Positions 1-10,090 of a DNA stretch of 64,000 nt are shown piece after piece. The notes under the pieces are model-generated. The model was not told the DNA's origin, did not search any database, and saw only the letters and a program-made list of their open reading frames with translations. The translations under genes and the position numbers were made by a program. Within the stretch, counting starts at the first letter, position 1; every line of letters starts with the position of its first letter. Source of the stretch: Argentina anserina (Eukaryota > Streptophyta > Magnoliopsida > Rosales > Rosaceae); the NCBI RefSeq assembly GCF_933775445.1, contig NC_065874.1:32806501-32870500 (forward strand), given 5' to 3'.

Positions 1-1209
1 TTGCTTGGAACGTAAGAAGTGATATTTTGATCGTGACAACTAGAAAGGGTGAGAACAACTTCTTTTCCCTTTCTAACTGCTGGGGACTACTAAGTTTGTG
101 TTGTAGTTTCTTCAGATAACAAAGGCATTGTTGAAGTACTATCATACCCATCTTTGCGGACACTCTCATGACGAATACAGATGGTTGCAATTGCATTGCA
201 ATTGACCCGTGTGCAAAGGTATGCCCCACAAAGTTCTCACTCTAATGAATCTCTTCCTAATAAATGTTTAGGTATTCATATTCTCTTCCTAATAAATGGA
301 GGTTTCTTGACAGCCTGCTCCAATCTCATTAAACAGAAGGCGCAAATTAAAGGGCAAACTAAACTGATGTTTCTGGTTCCCTGGGTCGTCAGCTTCAAAA
401 GTGTGGACTAAAAACGTGTGATCATTTGTAACTCTGTTGCTTCTTTTGGATTGTGAATGCAACTACTATTTAGACTGTTTTGCTTCACTGTTGTAAGTAC
501 CATTAGATTCTGTCTCACACTCAGGTTTTGGTTTGAAAGGGAAGCGCCATTGTTCATTTTGCAATAGAACAGCTCCTACTGCTCCAAATTGTGAAGAATA
601 ACTGAATTCCTTGCTGTAAATGAGATTATTAACCGGACAGCTGCATTGCATTGCATCATTACATCATTACAAGAGCACAAAAGTGGTGACTCCCTCTATC
701 TGACTACAAGTAGTAGATGCGCAAAGTAGTGTCTTCCGCAATCTGCCTGGAAGCAGTAGACATGCAAGAACAGGTTTCAATCCTCAGCGCGGAGAAAAGA
801 TCAAAGAATGAGACCCAAAAAGGGTAAGACACTTTGGCTAGTGATCGGACCTCCAACTCTGCTTGCTTATCTGCCCACCATTCCCTCGTAAAGATTTGAA
901 GTCAAGGAGGGATTTGACAGAATGAAAAGACACCATGACAGATATTTGATGCTAGTAGGCTCCAGATGTGTTTCACAATCAACCATGCACTTCAGGAGTA
1001 GGCATAAATCCGCACAATATCATTTCAAAGAACAATTGCTCTTATACTTTGCATTTTGCAATGAATCCCAAATTCCCAATGCTTCCCTTCCCAGTTACAA
1101 CACAATTTTCAGCCTGCAGAAAATAGAATTTGTCAAAAACCACTATTGAATTTGCCATTTACATAAATTTCAAGAATCATCAACAATTACAATACCTCGA
1201 GAAAGATCA
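1..1209. other. Non-coding stretch, no gene recognised
   Basis: I see no convincing coding sequence. Open frames of 60-76 codons at 181-411, 466-651 and 922-1149 have no recognisable protein similarity and no consistent codon pattern. Part of this stretch may be 3' untranslated or downstream sequence of the minus-strand membrane-protein gene that ends near 1210-1384. Confidence 0.5.
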
Positions 1210-1274
1210 TCAACGGGAAACTCCTCGAGCTAACAAGTCGCTGCAGATCATCAATCTAGAAGGCAGGAAATAAC
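1210..1274 (-). other. Possible alternative terminal exon (duplicated copy)
   Basis: On the minus strand an acceptor-like TGTAG precedes GTTATTTCCTGCC. Splicing the main exon of the membrane-protein gene (ending at 1542) to this position keeps the frame and ends at a TGA at 1210-1212, giving 230 aa. The block resembles the exon at 1384-1430 (shared pattern: TTCCTGCC, then TTGATG, then TGCAGCG), so the two look like a tandem duplication about 150 bp apart. Use of this exon is inferred, not shown. Confidence 0.4.
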
Positions 1275-1383
1275 CTACATTTAGTACAGTTTTAACAATG
1301 CTTTCCCCAATGAATTGTTTCCCTACGACATGAACATTCAATACCTTGTGAAAGGTGATAATAAACCAGGAGTCTCTCCAAGC

Positions 1384-2169
1384 TCAGAAGCCGCTGCAAA
1401 GCATCAATTTGGAGGCAGGAAACACCAAACCTGCAAAGCAAACAAGACAATCAGACTCCTAGACCACCACAAATGAAGTCTATTACGGTTGCACAATATT
1501 ACAATAGCACATTATATACAATAACAAAGATATATAGCTACCTGCAAAGCAAACCAGGCAGATGGTGATCAAGTTCTGCGAGCCCCAAGTGATGGGCTTC
1601 CACTTGATCTCGACACTCGAGCTCTTCATCCTCTTCCCGCTCTGCGGCTCCTTGGATAGATCAAAGCTCGCTCCCTTCATCCTCAACTCCTGAATGCACC
1701 TCACCAGAGCTCGATTCTCACTCTTCTCCCTCTGCAACTGTCCCCACACCTTCCAGTACCTCCACAGACTCACCTGCACAAGTACCACAAACACGACAGA
1801 AGTCGAAACCGAAAGAATGCTTGGAATCCACCACTTCTGGCACGTCCCCTCCTCGGAGCTAACCGAAGAAGTGAACAAGATGGTCAGGAAAAAGGCATGA
1901 AATATCAAGAAGAAGCAACAGAGCTGAAAGATTTCACGGCGGATGAGATCCATTCGGGTCTCTCTCCGAGCGATCCGCCGGCCGAAGAGGTCTTCTTCTC
2001 TTCGCCAGAGCTTGAGAAGAAGCAAATGGCCGGGGCTCTCGGAGATTTCCGTCAATGGGTGGTGCTGGATTGCGGATATGATGGTCATGGCGGACGAGAG
2101 CTTCTGCTGGTGCTCTTCGTCAACCGGAATTTCCACTACGTGGTGGTGGCAATCTTTCATTTCAGCCAT
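1384..2169 (-). CDS. Plant-specific three-pass membrane protein of unknown function
   Basis: The main exon is 1542-2169 and a short last exon is 1384-1430, joined across a 111-nt GT-AG intron (1431-1541), giving 224 aa. The start ATG at 2167-2169 opens MAEMKDCHHH. The protein has an acidic/hydrophilic N-terminus, a conserved-looking block containing HPLTEISESPGHLLLLKLW, then hydrophobic segments at about residues 81-101 and 116-137, a charged coiled region (QLQREKSENRALVRC, about 140-160), a basic stretch (SGKRMKSSSVEIKW) and a last hydrophobic segment near 198-220. If the intron is retained, the frame reads on to a stop at 1483 and gives 228 aa with a different tail. I recognise the family as a conserved plant membrane protein without known function; I infer the spliced form because the tail GLVFPASKLMLCSGF looks family-like. 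That choice is from memory and should be treated as moderate. Confidence 0.72.
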
Positions 2170-2216
2170 TTGATATGATAATGAAAACTAAAATGTAGAG
2201 AGAAACAAAAGCAAGA

Positions 2217-2224
2217 TATATATA
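2217..2224 (-). promoter_or_regulatory. TATA-like box upstream of the membrane-protein gene
   Basis: Minus-strand TATATATA lies about 50 bp upstream of the ATG at 2169. That is close to the ATG, so it would give a very short leader; a more distal start is equally possible. Confidence 0.3.
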
Positions 2225-2229
2225 GCAGC

Positions 2230-3660
2230 AGACTAATGAAACTGTAACGAAAAGAGAACTTCGGCAACGAGAGAGTAGTAGAGATGGTTAGTATCGATTG
2301 GTTTTGTGAGGAAGAAGAAGGAAAGGGTTCTGGTATTTAAGCTTTTGTTGGGAATGGCCTGAGAGCAAGGCAACGGTTACTTTTCTCCAAACGGTCCAAT
2401 TCTCAGGGCATTCATTTATTTTATTTTTCTTTTCCAACGGTTATAATGTTTACGGGCCAACAAATGTACAAGGCTTTGTGAAATTTGGGCCTGGAATCAC
2501 GCATGCACCACTGAATCAATACGACTTGTAACGGATCCGACTCTTATCTGTAGTGTAACATCATGTTACAAACAGTTATTCCTAAAACTTTCTGAAATTA
2601 CGCAAGAAACTACATGACGCCGATAAACATGAAGAACCAAATTATGTTTAGGCATTCTTAGCTCATTTATAAGACAATTTCATAAAAAATTCTTATATGC
2701 AAGGCGTGTATAGGGCACAACGTAATCTTAATTATTGAAATTAATTTATATTCATAGTCCACCGTGCATTTATATAATTTCCTCTAATCTGTGTCATTCA
2801 AACTGTATGTAAAAATACACGCCGTACGCTGAATATACTATATAATTTCACTTGCATTTAAGCAAGTCTAATAAAAGATATAAGTTTACATCCCTAAGTA
2901 GGTTCAGGCGGTAAAGCACTAACTTGGGAAGTATATTATTAGGTCTTACAATCATGGCACAATAAGTGAACCGCAATCAACCCAGAATTAATCCACCGTG
3001 TGACTTATTCCCCGACCAAACCATGGCCGACCAAGCTCACCGGCAACTTTTGCCTCGTAATCAAGTCGGGCAATACAAAGTTTCTCCCACTTTTAACCGT
3101 CTAGTTTCGTTTCTAAACAGATGCCTAAGAAGTATAACAAGGGTAAAATTGAGAAGAAAAATCATGAACTCTAAACAGATGCTTGAGAAGTATAAGTGTT
3201 GCTCTTTACGGGTGCATAACAAAAGTGAATGGCAAAGGCAAATTGAGCCAATAGGAGGCAAAAACGATTATCTTGCCTTTGCCTTTTGCCTATGCGGTGC
3301 ATTTGCTCTTCATGTTAAGCTGGAATGACAATTTTCTTAGAATTGAACACAAAGCACAATTCTTGAATGTGAAATGTTATTGAATAGCCGTAAGAGTGGC
3401 ATGCGTTTTTCTCATTTTCCCGTACACATCAACTCATATTAATTTGACACTACAACTTTTGTTCTTCAATTACCATTCTAACTATATATTGAAAAATAGT
3501 AGAAGTTATCACAAAATTTCTCTCACTGTTTTACACTCCTTAAAAGTAGTTAGTTTGTTGTAGATTTCTAACATTGTACTATGCTTAATGTAATCTATCT
3601 CCTAAGTTCACTCTTGAGTCTTGATGTCTTCTTAATGTAATCAGATCTCCTAATATTTCT
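2230..3660. other. Intergenic, AT-rich, no gene recognised
   Basis: This AT-rich spacer has one 120-codon frame (2966-3328) without recognisable similarity. Around 2890-2950 there is a tRNA-like run (GGTTCAGGCGGTAAAGC, then AACTTGGGAAGT) that could be the head of an old tRNA-derived SINE. I could not find a clear B box or poly-A tail for it. Confidence 0.45.
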
Positions 3661-3982
3661 CTCCAAGAGATGGAAACCAACAAAGTGGAACTTAATATTG
3701 TAGCTTACAATATTATTAAGGTTTGTGCAAAGCTGGAAATATTGAAGCTGGGGGTGATCTCTTTTGTAGTTTGTCATCAAAAGGACTTCCGCCTAATGTG
3801 TGGACTTACAATATAATGATTTATGGACTTTGTCGTCATGGCTTGGTAATTGAAGCAGAAAAGTTGGTAAGAGAAATGGGAGGGAGGGGCTGTTCTCCGG
3901 ACAGTTGCACCTACAACACCATCATTCGAGGGTTGTTGAGAAACAATGAAACATCAAGGGCTGTGGGACTTATTCAAGATGC

Positions 3983-4171
3983 TGTTAGCATGAGTGAGCT
4001 GTGTGTGAGCTGTATAAAGCAACAAACATGGTGGTAGAACAACTAGATTCATCATTAGAGATAGTGCTAACAACAATGTCATTGTCTAATTCATTTCCTA
4101 TAAATAGCTAGACTTGTATCAAGATCATTAAAAAAATATCAAACAATCAATATAGAATTTTAATTTTAACT
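3983..4171 (+). repeat. Left (5') LTR of the Copia element in the PPR gene
   Basis: This 189-bp direct repeat pairs with 9196-9384. It contains CCTATAAATAG, a plausible TATA box, at about 4099-4109. Confidence 0.92.
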
Positions 4172-4904
4172 TGGCATCAGAGCCAATTTTTTTTTCTGGG
4201 TTTGGATTCATACCTCCCATAAACCAGCCGGCAGTGGCTCGGCGCTTTCCTCGCATCCCACCAAGGAGCTCCACCGCACCGAGGCCATAAACCAGCCGGC
4301 AGTAGCTCAGCGCTTTCATCCGACGGTCTCCTCGCCATTCTCTGCCTCCGCACCGCAACGAGGAGCTCCACCGCACCGTAGCTCGACGCCTTCATCCGAC
4401 GGTCTCCTCGCCACTCTCTGCCTCCGCACCGCAACGAGGAGCTCCACCGCACCGAGGCTCCACCGCGCCGCCCGAGCTCTCCACCGCCTCCGCACCGCAC
4501 CAAGGAGCTCCACCGCTCCTCCGAGAACCCTAAACCCACCGAGGTCCGGCTCCACTTCCACGTTTTCAATCGGAGGAAGTTTTGGGAGAAGAAGAGGCAG
4601 CATACGAAGTGTGTGGGTAGGCGAAGGTATTTCCACCCTAAATACCTGGTCCAAAATCAATTCGACCCGACCCGACCAGGCAGATCCGACCCGACCCGAA
4701 TCAGATTTGACCCAATCCTGAAAAGATCCGACCCAGCCCAACTTTGATAGGTTCATATCTTTTTTGGTGTTTCCGCTATATAATCTCTGATCTTTGATTT
4801 GCTTTTTCAAATGGTTTTCGGAGACGGCGTTGAGAGTTTTCGGAGACGGCGTTGAGAGTTTTCGGAACAATGATGTTTTGAATTTTGAAATATTTGTTAA
4901 GAGT

Positions 4905-7900
4905 TCTGACAGTGGTTCATTTGGAGGAACTAAACTCAATGGGACCAATTTCCGTAAATGGAAGAGAATTATGGCAGCTCATCTTCGAGGAATGCACAAG
5001 ATGGGGCATGTAACCGGAGTAACTAAAGCTTCTAGTGCAGATGATATTGTTGCCTACACTAAGTGGGACGACGATGATGGCCTTGTCATGTCTGTCTTAT
5101 AGAAAGCTATGAATGAAGAAATAGTTGATCTGGTGGAGTCATGTGATACTGTGCAGGCGATATGGAGGACACTAGAAGGCTTATATACTAATGACTCTGA
5201 TTTTATACACGTTCATGAGTTAATGTCCACAGTTTTGGCGATGCAACAAGATGGGCAACCGGTGGCGCAATATTTCACCAAATTAAAAAATATTTGGGCT
5301 GAGATTGATGTGAAACGTCCTTGCATGATCAAAAATCCAGAGGATATTATCTGGTACCAACAAAATAAGGAGCTTGAGCGCGTTCATCATTTCCTGAAAG
5401 GTCTTGATGCAAAACATAACACTGTGAAAAGGGAATTACTCAGAAAGACCGAACCCCCTAGCTTGATTGCAGCTTTCACATATATCCGAAAGGATGAGTC
5501 TCAACAGGAAAGTCTTCATCAAACACAAGTTAAAGTTTCCAGCCTTATTGTTCGTGCTAGATCTCTAGCACCACCCCTTCAGCGGGCAACTTCAGCTCCA
5601 CTTCATCGGCAAAGACCACCACCCGGCTTCGGGAATCAGCCTCGTCCTCCTTGCTCTTATGTCATGATACTAACAATGCTCGTGCGACCTGTTGGAAGCT
5701 GTATCCACACCTTAGGCGAAAGCAGCTATTAAATTCATCCAAGAACCAGACATCTATGGTGTGGTTGGACATAATCATCATACAACATGAGGAGTAGTGC
5801 CTACCGCATCCATCGCTGGTCGTGATAAATTTGGTATGGCTTTAAATATTTCTAACTTTGTTGGTTTTGATACATGGATTATTGATTCTGGTGCGTCTGA
5901 TCATATGACTTATGACAAATCTTATTTTTCCATATTATCTCCTCCACCAGTACCATATGTTACTAATGCTAATGGTGAAGCATTTTCCGTCATCGAGAAA
6001 GGATCAGTTCATCTTACTCCCACAATAGAGCTTCATAATGTGTTATATGTCCCTGCTTTTATCTCATCATTTGATATATGTTCCTCAATTGAACACTGAC
6101 GCTAAGTGTTCTCTGACATTTTTTCCTATGTATGCGATATTTCAGGATCTTCTCACCGGGGAGTTAATTGGTCAGGGGTATCTGAAGGGCAGGCTGTTTC
6201 ATCTGGATCAGACATATGCGAGGGAAAAACTAGGGGCACAGTCTCGAACCGGTTTAATCTCCACTTCTGACAAGTTAAGTGAAGTTTGGTTATGGCATTG
6301 CCGCTTAGGGCATCTATCTTTTAGTGTTATGAAACAATCCATGCCTACTTTGTTTATTAGTGTCGATGCGTCATCTTTACGTTGTGAGACATGTGTTTTG
6401 GGTAATAGTCATCGTTCTACTTATTCCCCTAGGCATTCTAATAAATGTATTCTTTCTTTTGAATTAATTCATTCTGATGTATGGGGGCCCTCCAAAAGAG
6501 TCTACTGTGTCAGGGATGCGGTATTATGTGTCCTTTATTGATGATTGCACCCGTCTTTTGTGGATTGTTCTCCTCAAAACTAAAGATGAAGTTTTTCCGG
6601 TTTTTCAAGCCTTATATACCACTGTTCAAACACAGTATAATGCCACAATTAGAGTTCTTCGTTCTGACAATGGGGGGGGGGAATATGTGAATCATGTCTT
6701 TTAGGAGTTCTTTAACACACACGAAATTGTTCATCAAACCACATGTCCTTACACACCTGAGCATAATGGAGTTTCTGAAAGGAAAAATCGGCATTTACTT
6801 GATATGGCATGGTGTATTCTTTTTAGTGCCCATATGCCTAAGTACCTTTGGGGTGATGTTGTCCTCACTTCCGCCCATCTCATTAATCGTCTTCCCTCTC
6901 GTGTCATTCAGGGAAAAGTTCCATATAAGGTGCTTGCATCTCATGTCTCATTACCCTCTTTTTATAATCTTCCTGCCCGTGTTTTCGGTTGTGTTGCTTT
7001 TGTCCATCTTCCAAAACATCAATGGTCTAAATTAGATGCCCGGGCAGTTAAATGTGTATTCGTTGGGTATGGAGGACATCAAAAAGGGTACTGCTGCTAT
7101 CATCCACCTACCAGGAAGTACTATGTCACTATGGATGTTACTTTCTTTGAGGACATGAGCTATTTTGCCTCTTCCGATACTGCTCTTCAGGGGGAAAATT
7201 CATATTTTGAAGCGTTGTATCATGGAGAGGGGGAGACAAGTAAGCCAGTAGATATAGTGACAGGTTCTATTGAGATTACCAATGTGTCAGCTACACATGC
7301 ACCACCGGATGATTTCGGCAGTGAAGTCATTCAAGAGATTCAGGAACCGGAAGCTGACAGCACAATTGCCCCTCATGCCTCCCCTACTGTTGTTTATACC
7401 CTTGACTAATGTTCACCTGGTACAGAAGATCACTCACATGAGGTTAGTCATTCTATTGAGGCTAATACTAGTAAAGCTAATAATAGACAATATGTCTTGC
7501 CAAATAGGTTTACTTGAAGTCAGCCAACAAAAAAATATGAACCTACCCTTCAGGCTAAAACTAAGTATCATGTGGCAAATTTTATGTCTACCAAAAGATT
7601 GTCTAAGTCATATGAATCATTTGTGAATCAAATTTCTACTGTATCAATACCTAACAAAGTGCAGGATGCATTGGGAGATACAAAATGGATGAAAGCGATG
7701 GAGGAAGAGATGAAAACATTACAGAAGAACAACACTTGGGAGCTTGTACCTCCACCACATGGCAAGAAGACCGTGGGATGTCGTTGGGTGTTTACAGTGA
7801 AGCATAATCCAGATGGATCAGTAAGCCGATATAAAGCACGCCTACTAGGAAAAGAGTTCACCCAAACATATGACATAGACTATGATGAGACATTTGTACC

Positions 7901-9119
7901 GGTTGCAAAGATGAATACTATTCGGGTATTGCTCTCCTTTGCTGCTACCTTAAACTGGTCACTTAGACAGTTTGATGTTAAAAATGCATTCCTTCATGGA
8001 GAACTTACAGAGGAAGTGTATATGGATCTTCCTCCTAGATATGTGGCAGCTTCTCCAGATAACTTTGTATACAAGTTGAGAAAGTCTTTGTATGGTCTTA
8101 AACAGTCTCCTCGTGCTTGGTTTGGAAGATTTTCACAATTCATGAGGAAAATTGGCTACATGCAGAGTAATTCAGACCACACATTATTTCTCAAACACCA
8201 ACAAGGGAAGGTAACAACCCTAATCATATATGTTGATGATATGATAGTTACTAGTAATGATACTATTGAGGTGGATAGATTACAAAAGCAGCTAGCCACA
8301 GAGTTTGAGATGAAGGACCTAGGTACACGCAAGTACTTCTTGGGTATTGAGGTAGCCCAGTGAAGTGATGGTATCTATCTGTGTCAGAGAAAGTACATCC
8401 TTAATCTACTAACTGAGACATGTATGTTAGACTGCACTCCCATTGATACTCCTATTGAGCAGAACCATCGGTTAGCAGAGTATCCAGATCAAATCCTTAC
8501 TAACAAACCTCGTTATCAGAAGCTAGTTGGACGCCTGATTTATCTATCACATACCAGACCAGATGTTGCGTATGCAGTAAGTGTAGTAAGTCAGTTCATG
8601 CATAATCCCAGTGAGGACCACATGGATGCTGTTGTAAGGATCTTGAGGTACTTGAAGTCAGCCCCGGGGAGATGAGTAATGTTTTCTAATCACAACAATA
8701 TCTTTGAGGTTTGTGGTTTCACAAATGTAGACTGGGCTGAAAATATCACAGATCAGAGGTCCACATCACGATATTTTACCTTTGTTGGGGGCAATCTTGT
8801 TACGTGGAGGAGTAAGAAATAAAATGTGGTAGCTCGATCTAGTGTTGAAGCAGAATACAGAGGTATGACTCAGGGAGTGTGCGAGTTGTTATGGTTTAGG
8901 AATTTACTACAAGATTTGGGTGTTAAACCTAAGTGTGCTATACAGCTGTACTGTGACAACAAGACAACTATTGATATTTCACAGAATCATGTGCAACATG
9001 ATCGTACAAAACATGTAGAGGTTGATCGTCACTTTATAAAAGAGAAGTTAGACGCTAAGATCATTTGCTTTCCGTTTGTTCATACAGAAGAGCAACCTGC
9101 GGATATACTCACCAAATGA
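4905..9119 (+). pseudogene. Decayed Copia gag-pol of the element at 3983-9384
   Basis: Fragments appear in Copia order. Gag-like sequence is at about 4905-5732 (GTKLNGTNFRKWKRIM, then CDTVQAIWRTLEGLY). A protease-like DSGASDHMTYDKS is at 5870-5940. Integrase is at 6280-7100, with an LWHCRLGHLSF zinc region, HSDVWGP and RSDNGG. Reverse transcriptase is at 7630-8363, with YVDDM and the QFDVKNAFLHGEL block. RNase H is at 8424-9119, with SSVEAEYR and YCDNKT. The frame is broken repeatedly: stops near 5101, 5730, 8361 and 9118, and frameshifts including one next to a run of G at 6670-6680. It cannot encode a full polyprotein. Confidence 0.92.
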
Positions 9120-9195
9120 GTGTCTAAGAAGGTTTTTTATGACTCACTTTGCAAGTTAGGCATGGTTGATGTGTATACGCCAACTTGAGGGGGAG

Positions 9196-9384
9196 TGTTA
9201 GCATGAGTGAGCTGTGTGTGAGCTGTGTAAAGCAACAAACATGGTGGTAGAACAACTAGATTCATCATTAGAGATAGTGCTAACAGCAATGTCATTGTCT
9301 AATTCATTTCCTATAAATAGCTAGACTTGTATCAAGATCATTAAAAAAATATCAAACAATCAATATAGCATTTTAATTTTAACT
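9196..9384 (+). repeat. Right (3') LTR of the Copia element in the PPR gene
   Basis: This 189-bp partner of 3983-4171 differs at about three positions. It is followed directly by the GATGC target duplication at 9385-9389. Confidence 0.92.
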
Positions 9385-9428
9385 GATGCATCTACTATGA
9401 AATTGATAGTCCGTTTATTGTGTAAGGC

Positions 9429-10045
9429 TAGAGGTGGTAAATGGGCCCAAAAGCCCGAGCCCGTTATTATAATGGGCCGTGCCGGGCTGAGATATTTTGG
9501 CTCGTGGGCCCGGCACGGCCCGAGCCCATTTTTAGCCCGGCATGACCCGAGCACGGTTAATTCATGGGTCGGCCCGTTAAACACATAATTTTATATTATT
9601 TATATCAATATTTAAACAATTATCATTATTAAACTTGAATATTATACTTTTTAAATTAAAATCTATTGATTATTTCATTATTTTAACTATAATATTTCAC
9701 AAATATTATCAAAATACTGAATAAAACGTCATTATTTTGAGATACGTAACATTTTAAAAATAAGATTATGAAATGTTTTGTAGTATTTTATCTATTTTAC
9801 TACTCTAAATAGTTATATAAAACAAATATTCAAAATACATAATATTTTTTTATTTTAATTGTGTCATATAATGCTAATGGGCCGGGTCGGCCCGTTTTTT
9901 AGCCCGGCACGGGCCCGGGCTTAATATTTAAGGAAATGGCCCGGCTCGAGCCCGGCACGATAAATAAATGGGTCGGCCCGAGAACGGCACGAGCACGTTT
10001 TTGGCCCATTTAAAATGGACCGGCCCGGCTCGTTTGCCAACTCTA
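9429..10045. mobile_element. Non-autonomous hAT-type element with GGGCC-rich arms
   Basis: The 617-bp element is bounded by an exact 8-bp duplication TGTAAGGC (9421-9428 and 10046-10053), the hAT signature. The termini are inverted: TAGAGGTGGTAAA on the left and the complement of TAGAGTTGGCAAA on the right, fitting the hAT YARNG start. Both arms (about 9440-9590 and 9885-10040) are packed with GGGCC/GGCCC words, while the centre is strongly AT-rich. There is no transposase coding. It sits inside the PPR pseudogene downstream of the Copia insertion. Confidence 0.9.
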
Positions 10046-10090
10046 TGTAAGGCTGTAGAGCCTGTAGTAGATCCTGCTTTGTTGGCGCAG

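Larger units (their letters stand above)
3983..9384 (+). mobile_element. Ty1-Copia LTR retrotransposon, degenerate (plus strand)
   Basis: The element is 5,402 bp. Both LTRs are 189 bp (3983-4171 and 9196-9384) and start TGTTAGCATG; the right end reads TTTAACT rather than the usual CA. A 5-bp target duplication GATGC flanks it (3978-3982 and 9385-9389). The primer-binding site TGGCATCAGAGCC at 4172-4184 matches the initiator tRNA-Met type with one change, and the polypurine tract TTGAGGGGGAG at 9185-9195 abuts the right LTR. I count about three differences between the LTRs, so it is older than the Copia element in PA200 but not ancient. Confidence 0.93.
3661..10090 (+). pseudogene. PPR (P-class, Rf-like) gene fragment broken by two transposons
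   Basis: Host coding pieces lie at about 3661-3982, 9390-9428 and 10054-10090. The first contains two and a half 35-residue pentatricopeptide repeats, with typical blocks such as NIVAYNIII, GLPPNVWTYNIMIYGLCRHG and GCSPDSCTYNTIIRGLLRN. There is a one-base loss near 3719-3723 (expected Asp-Gly before LCKAGN). A Copia element interrupts it at 3982 and an hAT element at 9428. Removing each element plus one copy of its target duplication leaves an uninterrupted frame through STMKLIVRLLCKA and VDPALLAQ, so the gene body was open when each element landed. A GT donor-like GTATGT follows at 10091. P-class PPR proteins bind organellar RNA; restorer-of-fertility genes belong to this class. No N-terminal part is present here, so this was probably already a fragment. 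Confidence 0.85.

Noticed and set aside
2890..2960. tRNA gene or SINE head (GGTTCAGGCGGTAAAGC)
   Set aside because: An A-box-like run only; no cloverleaf, B box or poly-A tail could be drawn.
2966..3328. 120-codon frame as a gene
   Set aside because: No similarity, no promoter, and a competing frame on the other strand; the composition is like the surrounding spacer.
4128..4948. Minus-strand frames of up to 210 codons in the Copia leader
   Set aside because: They come from a short degenerate repeat (CTCCACCGCACCGAGG) read in several frames, inside the element.
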